Positions 14,271-22,372 of a DNA stretch of 64,000 bases are shown here, piece by piece. The translations under genes and the position numbers were made by a program. The first letter of the stretch is position 1. Every line of letters begins with the position of its first letter. This DNA is from Gentiana macrophylla. Taxonomy: Eukaryota; Streptophyta; Magnoliopsida; Gentianales; Gentianaceae. Under the pieces are notes generated by a model, which was given only the letters and a program-made list of their open reading frames with translations, was not told the origin of the DNA and made no database searches. The DNA is taken from positions 1-64,000 of the forward strand of contig JAOBSW010000621.1 in NCBI GenBank assembly GCA_026214975.1, in the 5' to 3' direction.

Positions 14271-14449
14271 TTAAGGGCCATAAGCCCACTTTATGCTGAA
14301 GCGGACGCGAACAGCATGTGGGAGGTGCTTACCGTTCTTACGAACAATGACACCACCGTAGGTCGGCTGGAGTTCTTTGAGGAGCTCGGGTTTCACTGTG
14401 ATGCGGACAGAGTCGGTCTGGGAGAGGCTCGGCCAGTCGTGAGAGCCCA
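14271..14449 (-). CDS. Unidentified coding-like exon, 3' end of a gene
   Basis: In an AT-rich setting this GC-richer block gives an open frame on the minus strand with balanced amino-acid composition, from a possible acceptor AG at 14451–14450 to a TAA at 14273–14271. It contains the stretches GSHDWPSLSQTDSVRITV and TYGGVIVRKNGKHLPHAV and ends KWAYGP. I do not recognise the family. About 60 bases upstream another frame starts with a hydrophobic signal-like run (MIKVLMTMFILHIMHV), but the two are not in the same frame and a stop lies between. It may be the last exon of a gene or a captured gene fragment. Confidence 0.35.
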
Positions 14450-15839
14450 CTTATCGATATTGCCCACATGCATAATATGTAAGATAAACATGGTCATTAA
14501 AACTTTGATCATGGTATTCAAAATGACCATAATTATCTTCTAAATAATAGGGATTGACACAAGATAATCCTTCCTTGAAGCACACGGCACATGGTTGCCT
14601 TGGACAATATGTCCTTTATATAAACAATCTCAAAGCTACGAAGAAACGATTAAAATTCAAATGCAGCGTGATCGTAAGCAATTTGGTATTATTACAACTA
14701 CCTAATTAATTTAATTAGCCGATAACAATTTATCTCCTTCACTTTTCATTATGTCATTTATAATTTTGATTTATTTACTTTCAGGGTTATTATTTGAATA
14801 TCTCCATCAATATGGAGTAATCCTAATCCGGGAGCCTTACCTAGCTGTATACTCAAGTGAATTAGTCGTCAAAATCACACATATTATAGATTAATAGTTA
14901 CATGATTTGAATCTTTAATCTAATAATGTACACGAACTTGTATTGACCCCACTGTTTTTTACACGTTGACATATAATTAGTTGTATAAAGTTTGATATAC
15001 AAAACCATGTTTAAAAGAAAGGAAATAATTGTTGGTAAATTTCATACTCTCGTTGAAAAATCCAGAAGTTGACCCTGATCTTTGCAATTGCTTTTATATA
15101 AGTCAAATGATAAATACTTGTTAATTAGTGCATTTAATTAATAAACATTGTACGTGTGTTTAGTTATTTACGTTACATTAAACAAGAAACCTTTCATTAG
15201 TAGTTGTTCATATGGACTCCATATAATTTACCGTCGTGTCGTAAAACACATCAAAGCAGCGTCAAATTTGCTACTTAACATATTTACATCACACAGTCAT
15301 TTGAGAGGATCGTGTTCCATTCATACAACACATTTATATCATACATTCATCACAAAGTAAGCAAACAAGTACATCAATTTCATTGAGCAAACAACAAACT
15401 TCTCCATTCATGCTATTTTTCAAGCTACTAAATTTTCACATACAAATATATAATATATCTGCATGCATGTATACATAATACATGCATACTATATTATAAT
15501 CCTAAATCCTTAATAGAACAATGCCTATAATTCATTGATAATGATAACGAGTCCCCTACGTAGAGACAAGCTAGCTTAATTATTCGTCTAGCTATCTAGC
15601 TAGATGTCACATCTAAGTCTTTCATTTCTCCTTTTACGAGAAAAATTACGATACATCTGATAATTGAGGAATATATATCATCAAATAGATGAATATGATT
15701 ATCTAACTCACCGACGACACACCGAGGGTGTGAGAGAATTGAAGGTGAAATAGCTAGAATACATCATACTTTTCCAGTTGATATATATACCCCTCAAATA
15801 ATCATTACTTTCTGTAATTCTTCTCACGATTACTTGATT
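14450..15839. other. Intergenic DNA, 3' side of the glutaredoxin gene
   Basis: I see no gene here. The last 100–200 bases before 15840 would be the 3' untranslated region and terminator of the leftward-reading glutaredoxin gene. Confidence 0.4.
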
Positions 15840-16151
15840 TTAAGACAAAGAAGCCCGCTGGTAAGGCTTGATCAGATGAAGAAGAGAGCCACTCAGATGA
15901 AGAGACATGACTTCGTTGGTGGACCCAACCAGGTTACCGCCGATAAACACCACAGGGATGGGGGCACTGCCGCCCATCCTCATCAGTGCCTTCTCCATTT
16001 CCTTCCCTTCGGGATCACGATCAAGTTCATGAACATAAGGGGCAACCCCAAGATCTTGAAAGAGGATCTTCACGGCGTAGCACAGACAACACGTGCTTTT
16101 GCTGAAGATAACAAACCCTTTCTCGGATGCAATCCTTGCAACTTTCTCCAT
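15840..16151 (-). CDS. CC-type (ROXY-class) glutaredoxin
   Basis: This single-exon gene of 103 residues has the usual size of plant-specific class III glutaredoxins. The active site is CCLC at residues 21–24 in the context FSKSTCCLCYAVK, and the conserved PIPVVFIGG (cis-Pro region that contacts glutathione) and LVGSTNEVMSLHLSGSL blocks follow. Family members are nuclear or cytosolic thiol-redox regulators that bind TGA bZIP transcription factors and act in flower development, defence and nitrate signalling. The C terminus (LIKPYQRASLS) lacks the ALWL ending that many members use to bind TGA/TOPLESS partners, so it belongs to the subset without that motif. The position normally reading GC(S/N)P is GGSAP. 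The ATG at 16151 is the first in frame and fits the family start (MEKV). Confidence 0.93.
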   Translation of the reverse strand: MEKVARIASEKGFVIFSKSTCCLCYAVKILFQDLGVAPYVHELDRDPEGKEMEKALMRMGGSAPIPVVFIGGNLVGSTNEVMSLHLSGSLLHLIKPYQRASLS

Positions 16152-16287
16152 TTCAAATGTTATTTGATCGATCGATTTGCAAAACCTCTCCTAGCTCTTA
16201 GTGAGCTTTGGTAGAGGAATTTAATGGAGGTGATTTTTGAGTTTAGTGAAGGTTGTTTGAACATATATATGGTCTTCTCTTGTTGCT

Positions 16288-16297
16288 CTATTTATAA
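16288..16297 (-). promoter_or_regulatory. TATA box of the glutaredoxin gene
   Basis: The minus strand reads TTATAAATAG about 140 bases upstream of the glutaredoxin ATG at 16151, a typical distance for a TATA box plus 5' untranslated region. Confidence 0.6.
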
Positions 16298-16964
16298 GGG
16301 CAAGCAGAGTTTAACTTTAATATTATTTTTTATTTTTTATTTTATTATTATAGTCAAAAGCAAAACATGGAAAAGATGATAGGCTTTTTCCAGATGCCAT
16401 GGATTATACTCCACTTTTATTAGAGGCCGATATTTATTTCAAAAAATAGATACAGGGAACTAGATACTACATATGTATGGTTCCAGCAATTTGGGAACTT
16501 TGTAATAGAGATTTAGATTTTCCAGCTTGTAAGATGTTAGAGCCCGGCCTCTCAAAAACAAAAGCAAAAATGTTAGACATTATTCCCATTATATTATAAT
16601 TTATATTCTATACTCCTCCTTTTCTTTTTAATTGAAATTTATTAAATATTTGATATTTTCAAAATAAAAAAGTATTTTTTCTTAATTATCTTAATTTGTG
16701 TGATTTTTACTTCAATTTCTATTTCGGGTGTTATTTTGAATATTTATTCAACTAATAAACAACAGATGATGAGTTACGTCATAAATGAATGATTGTTATA
16801 TGTAAGAGTAATTGTGAGATAGAATTTTTCTTACAACAAGGACGAAAATCCTACTCTATTTTTAAAGGAAAAATCCTACTTTTAATGGCTTGTTTGTTTA
16901 ACAGGAATGAAATAGAAATAGAAATGAAATGATTTTTCATTCGAATTCAAATATTAGATATGGC

Positions 16965-17218
16965 CAGTGGCGGATAGGAAATAATTTTGAAGTCAGTAAT
17001 TTTTAATACAAGTAGAATAATTTTTACGATTATGCAAAATATTTTACATAGGTAAAATGTAGAGTTTTTCTTTCGAGAAATATTTTGAGAAGTCGTGATT
17101 ATTTTTTAAGTAGAATAATTTTTACGATTATGCAAAATATACATATATATAGGTAATAATTTTTTTTTTTTCAGCGGGAAATTGTGGACCCCAGTTTGCA
17201 TACATAAATCCGCCCCTG
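16965..17218. mobile_element. hAT-type MITE (254 bp)
   Basis: The ends CAGTGGCGGAT and ATCCGCCCCTG are inverted repeats with one mismatch. They are flanked by 8-bp near-duplicates, gatatggc (16957–16964) and gatatgac (17219–17226), matching 7 of 8, the length produced by hAT transposases. The interior is noncoding. It is related in its ends to the element at 57460. Confidence 0.75.
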
Positions 17219-17494
17219 GATATGACTATAATGTAATGAAATTAATGAAAAATAATTCATTTTCATTACTTTCAAAAATGGATAAATAAAGGAAATCGGC
17301 AACACACATAGCCATGGGTAAGACTAAGCGAGCGTCGTATGCAAATTTAGGTTGGAGCCAGAAATATTGTTTTAAGCGCTTATAAAAAAGCAGTAACCAA
17401 AAAACATTATTTTTGCATCTAAGACGATTTGAACCGGCAGTCATTTAGTCAAATATACTGTAGTCTTTTCATCATTATGGTTATAACCTATTGG

Positions 17495-17497
<3 letters not shown>

Positions 17498-17545
<48 letters not shown>
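17498..17545. repeat. (TA)n microsatellite
   Basis: An uninterrupted run of about 24 TA units. Confidence 0.95.
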
Positions 17546-17551
<6 letters not shown>

Positions 17552-17639
17552 TCTTATTAGTCGAAAATTTTGCAGTCTTTTAAAATTTATTGATTTCGGA
17601 GGCTGCAGGCGTGGCACAGTGGCCCTCCTCGAGAGCTAC

Positions 17640-18900
17640 TAAGACTAAGGTGCGGTGGGGTGGGATATGATGGAATACATATGTTAGATGTGGTAAGCGG
17701 GGTGTGGTAGTGTTAGCTATGGTAGAATATGTGGTAAGGTATACTAGTAGGCGTGTAGGATATGTCGGGTGTCACGGTGGTTTTGGGTTTGGTAGGGTAA
17801 GGTGGGTACCGGCCCGGCCCGGCCGTCGAGCCGAGTGGTTGGCGGGGGACCAAAACCGGCCGATTCAAGAGTCGACCGTTCAAGGAGTTGACCGCTTGAG
17901 ACCGGAAAACCGGTGGTTGGACCGGTGAGCATGACCGGCCGGTATGAATCAACCGGTGCAGTTTTTTTTTTTTTTTTTTAAATTGCCACATGATTTTTAT
18001 TATAAAAAAAGCATCATTCTTTGTGACTTGAACTGGTCGCCATGTAGGAGTCGAATATCCTAACAATCATTTCTTATTTCGTCTTTATCTTTTGGCGAGA
18101 AATGAGTTCTTACATTTTATATTCGGCAAATTAAACCTTACAAACTAAAGTCGAAATTCAATCTGACCAAAATTGTGCAAGTAATAAATTAACATTGTTT
18201 ATAAACAAACTTGTTGAAAAAGCGAGGTAGTTTTATTTGAATTAATAATGTTACAATCGTGATGAATTTCTTTTATAAGAAATTTTGATGGTTTTCACTT
18301 GTATCGTCGTGTGTTTTGGTATCAAAACTCTTTTCATTTGTATTTATTATGATTTGGATGTTGAAAACTTGGAATATTTTGGAATTCATTATTATTATCA
18401 ATTTTTTATTTTTTATTGTATGAAAATATTATTTTTAACTTATGTTGTGACCGCGGTTGAGCCAGGTGGCCGCCGGTTGAGCCGGTGACCCCGTGACCTG
18501 AGTAAGTTTTCGGGTCGATGGCCGGGCCGGGTCTGATAACTGGGTAGTGGGTTGGGAAGGTAGTGAGAAAGAGTATGGTGGGGTAAGGTATGAGGTGATC
18601 GAGGTAAGGTTGATATGATATGATGGGTGGGGTAAGGTAATGTACTGTTGTAAGGGCAATGTGAAATATGTAAGGGTAGGGCGGAATGGGCTAGCTAGGG
18701 TTGGGTATGGTAGTGTGGTAGGGTGTGATAGGGTAGGATAATGTGAGTGGTAGGTGTAGGGATACCCTGCCCTTTTCACCATCCCACCTACTACCCACCC
18801 TACCATACCTTATGGGCCCTACCATACTCCAATCTACATTACCTCACCTACCCGGTTTATCTCATCATATCCTGTCGCCCTTGCTTACCCTCACCATTCA
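17640..18900. repeat. Low-complexity G-rich block that switches to C-rich
   Basis: From 17640 to about 17807, and again from 18534 to 18762, the plus strand is a degenerate ggtaaggt/gtagggt repeat. At about 18762 it flips to its complement (accctaccatacc) and continues C-rich to about 18870. The two G-rich parts are separated by the TIR element at 17808. The open frames on both strands here are repeat products. Confidence 0.75.
17808..18533. mobile_element. Non-autonomous TIR element with CCGG-rich ends
   Basis: The left end cggcccggcccggccgtcga and the right end (complement gacccggcccggccatcga) are inverted repeats. Inside each end are further ccggttga/accggt motifs, and the centre is AT-rich and noncoding. 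This resembles common plant non-autonomous DNA transposons, but I cannot assign a superfamily. It splits the surrounding G-rich repeat in two. Confidence 0.6.
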
Positions 18901-19588
18901 CAATCATTCGTTGTGTCACATATTATGAAATTTGTTTTATTCAATTATTTACCGTTCTAAACACAATGATGAAACGAGTACATTTCATTTCATTCATTGG
19001 ATTTCATTCCATTCTTTTGATTACATTCCATTAACATGAAACAAATGTGTCTTTAAGGTGGTGGGAGTTGGGCTTCAAATCCTGCGTCGGCTTTTTAATG
19101 AAGAATGTCTACACCATTGTATGTTCATAAAAAAATAAATGAAATGATTTTAGTGCAATGTTTCAAATAAAATAAAATATCCAAGGAAAAAGAAATATCT
19201 AGTCCGTTGAACGTCATTCGTTAATTTTGTATCATTTATTTACACTAAAGTTGCCTTCGGTCTGTTTCAACAAGTCATTTCTTTTCATGTTACGACATTT
19301 ATTGTATATTAATGGTCGTTATAATACCGTTAGCTAATAACTTTTTTAAGGAAACATTAGCTAATATTTTAAGAGGCCGATCATTTCTAAAAAAAAAAAA
19401 ACAAAAAATGGCTATTTGTTTATAATGACTAGTTTGAGTATTTAATTAGGCCTTAGGACACACTTAAATCTTATTTGGTTATAAGGACATAAATTAGTAA
19501 CTAGACAAAATTATCCCTATTTTTTTTTCTTTTTTCTAGACGGTGAAAAAGTTTTGTTTTTTTTCTTCTTTTTTCTGGACGCTAAAGA

Positions 19589-20279
19589 GACACCGCGATG
19601 CATCGGGGGTGGTCAATGCATCGCGGTGTCAATGTATCGCGGTTGTTAGTGCATCGTGTTGTCACTTCATCGCGGTGTCTCTGCATCAGGGGGTGGTCAC
19701 TGCATCGCGGTGTCTCTGTATCGGGGTGACCACTGCAACGCGGTGGTCAATAGATCAGGGGTGGTTAATGCATCGCGGTGGTCAATGAATCGCGGTGGTC
19801 AATGCATTGGGGTGGTCACTGCATCGCGGTGGTGAATGCATCGTAGTGTCTCTGCATCGGGGGTGGTCACTACATCGCTGTGGTCAATGGATCGGGGGTG
19901 ATCAATGCATCGCGATGGGCACTTCATCGGAGGTGGTCACTGCATCGGGATGGTCACTGCATCGCGGTAGTCAATGAATCGCGGTGGTGAATGCATTGGG
20001 ATGATCACTGCATCGCGATGGCCACTGCATTGCGGTGTCAATGCATCGGGGGTGGTTAATGTATGGGGTTGTCACTGCATCGCGGTTGTCAGTGCATCGC
20101 GGTGTCTTGGCATTGGGGGTGGTCACTGCATCGCGGTTTCTCTACATCAGGGGTGATCATTGCATCGCGGGGGTCAATGGATCTGGGTTGGTCAATGCAT
20201 CGCGGTGTCCCTTCATCGAGGCGTCTCTGCATCGGGGGTGTCACTGCATCACGGTGGTCAATGCATCGAGGTAGCCTTC
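19589..20279 (+). repeat. GC-rich minisatellite, unit about 16–20 bp
   Basis: Roughly 35–40 degenerate copies of tgcatcgcggtggtcaa, with variants tgcatcgggggtggtcac and gtctctgcatcg. Several overlapping open frames of 60–109 codons here (repeating CIAV, LHRG, ASRW) are by-products of a unit length near a multiple of three. There is no start context or other sign of a gene. Confidence 0.9.
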
Positions 20280-20418
20280 GAAAAAAAAAAAAAAAAAAAA
20301 CCTTTTTAAAGTCGAGAAAAAAAAATTACGTCCAAAAAAAAAACTTTTTAGCCTTCAGAAAAATAAACATTAAAAAAACAAAACAAAATTAGGGTAGTTT
20401 GGTTTATGTACTAATTTT

Positions 20419-20938
20419 TTTTGGTCGAAACCGGATATTTTATTAAAATTTAGAATGTACAAGCTATACAACGTAGTGGCAGATACATAAAATATTTACA
20501 TGCACTTTAGGTACTACCTCCATGTTAGTCTAAGGTCACGGGTTTTACGGATTGCTTTAGAGATAAAGACAATATTTGGAGGTCGACGTACATCATTTCC
20601 ATGTATTTCTTGGTTCCTCCAAGTACCAAATCCGATGTGCATATAATTTCGCGGTAGAGGAATCTTCAAAAGCTCGATATTATCGTCTTTATGCGTATTG
20701 CTCACACTAAGACATTGACTAAGCCAGGTAGTCGTATCCGGTTCCGAGATAAATTGAGGCCAACAGTGTTGGTGAATCATATGTTTCGCATATTCTTTCT
20801 ACCCAACGATCGCATGCTTAGCGTGAATCGAGGTTTTAGGGACGTACCACAAACACCACATGTCCCATCTTCAATAATGTGCCGTGAAGACAAGAGGGCT
20901 GCCGTGGGAAGGGCATTCTTTTGGGTTTGCCAAAGAAG
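20419..20938 (-). mobile_element. 5'-truncated LINE with 16-bp target duplication
   Basis: The direct repeats TTTATGTACTAATTTT at 20403–20418 and 20939–20954 flank the insertion exactly. Read on the minus strand it begins with a zf-RVT-like stretch (RHIIEDGTCGVCG), continues with stops and frame breaks, and ends tttaataaaatatccggttt plus a short A tail (T run near 20415–20422). This is the usual shape of a truncated plant LINE copy. It is nested inside the inverted-repeat element 19440–21015. Confidence 0.8.
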
Positions 20939-21099
20939 TTTATGTACTAATTTTGTTTTCTAATAATCAAATAAGATTTAAGTGTGTTTTATTTGTCTAA
21001 TATGTGTCATTTTGGACAATTGCCCTAATAAAAAACAAAAATAAAGAATTCCAGCCACAAGCTTAAGCTGAAAAACCAGAACGGCACAAAACACTTCCC

Positions 21100-22115
21100 A
21101 TGGCGACTTCTCCCTGTGCTTATTCAGCTTCACTTTCATCTCTGCTAAAACAACATTCCACCACCCACAAATTCCTCCATTTCTCGGCAACCCATGAAAG
21201 AAAAGCCAAGAACCACAAGCATCTGCGAGTTGTATGCTCTGCAAAAAGCCAAGAACCGCCACAAAAAGCCCCTCCTGGTCCTGGAGAAGACACCAGAATT
21301 CATTGGGAGAATGATGAAGATGGATGGATAGGAGGAAGTAGCAACAATTCTCAATCAACACAAGAGGAATTGAACGATGAAGAAGGTTTCCTGGGCAATA
21401 AATTCTCTGAATTGTTAAGCAATTCCGCTGATTCTCATTACCAGTAAGCCTTTTTTTAACTTCCTAATTCTCCATACCCTGTAAGTTTTGTGGTCCGAAG
21501 ATTGCGGGTCAGTTGAAACAGGGTTGTATTTATCCGAATATCAGTCAGATGTCGTTCGGATTGCAAAATTTGGTGGATTTTTCTTCACTAGTTAGTGTTT
21601 AAATCTAGATTATGAATGTTTGGATTTCAAATTTGCTGGATTTTTCTCCACTAAGTCTGATGTTTTAAGTTTCATTAAAATCTTGATCACAATGCAGGTT
21701 CTTAGGCATATCTGCAGAAGCAGATACAGAAGAAATCAAAGCAGCATACAGAAAACTATCCAAAGAATATCATCCAGACACTACATCGCTCCCAATCAAA
21801 ACCGCGTCGGAGAAATTCATGAAACTTAAACAAGTCTACGACGTTTTAAGCGACGTGGAGAAACGCAAGTTCTACGATTGGACGCTTGCTCAAGAGATTG
21901 CAAGCCGCGAAGCCGAGAAAATGAGAAGAAAATTCGAAGATCCACACGTTCGAGAAGTACAGAATTGGGAACCGATTCCGGATATGGTGGATCAACTTGG
22001 TGGAAGAAACATGGAGCTTAGTGATCAGGCAAAATCTGCTCTTATCTTTGATGTTTTTGCTATTTTTTTCTCTATTGCTTGTATCATTTATGCAGTTTAT
22101 TTTAAGGAACAATAA
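21100..22115 (+). CDS. ndhT: NAD(P)H dehydrogenase-like subunit T, chloroplastic (NdhT/CRRJ)
   Basis: NdhT is a J-domain protein of the ferredoxin-binding subcomplex of the chloroplast NDH complex, which drives cyclic electron flow around photosystem I at the thylakoid membrane. Two exons, 21100–21443 and 21698–22115 (donor GTAAGC, acceptor TGCAG), join in phase to give 253 residues, the family size. The N terminus is Ser-rich and lacks early acidic residues, as in plastid transit peptides. IHWENDEDGWIGGSS and LSNSADSHYQFLG are family blocks. The J domain spans about 114–180 with HPD at 140–142 (KEYHPDTTS), then NMELSDQAKSAL, and one membrane segment at about 229–250 before a short KEQ tail. 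The gene is intact. Its start lies less than 100 bases from the inverted-repeat element on its left. Confidence 0.95.
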
Positions 22116-22372
22116 CATATGCAAAATATATATACATACATGTATAAATTGCAGTGTACAGATAGTAAACATACATGGACAATTATCAAGTTGAAATAGG
22201 GTCACTGAAATGATGCATGGATACTTCTGTTTCGTGTCTCGTATCTGATATGTATCTGGCAATAGATGCGCACCGAATACTTAGGATACACGCCTGAAGA
22301 AAATTTGCAAATTTTCAAAGTTGGATATATGATTTGAATACGCATGTGCATAACTCAGATACGTAAAAGTGA

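Larger units (their letters stand above)
19440..21015. mobile_element. Composite element bounded by long inverted repeats
   Basis: An inverted repeat of about 45 bp bounds the region. The core cacacttaaatcttatttg is identical at 19459–19477 and, inverted, at 20968–20986, and similarity continues on both sides. Just inside lie T-rich (19520–19580) and A-rich (20280–20400) tracts, themselves roughly inverted, and between them a minisatellite. The structure suggests a MULE-like or foldback element, but no transposase is present and I cannot fix the outer limits or a target duplication. Confidence 0.55.

Noticed and set aside
17640..18760. Interstitial telomere repeat
   Set aside because: The repeat is irregular ggtaaggt/gtagggt and lacks runs of the plant TTTAGGG unit.
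19589..20279. CRISPR-like array
   Set aside because: The units are contiguous and degenerate with no unique spacers, in a plant nuclear context.
19589..20392. Series of 60–109 aa open frames with repeated CIAV/LHRG motifs
   Set aside because: They are translations of the minisatellite; all three frames are open in turn and there is no gene structure.
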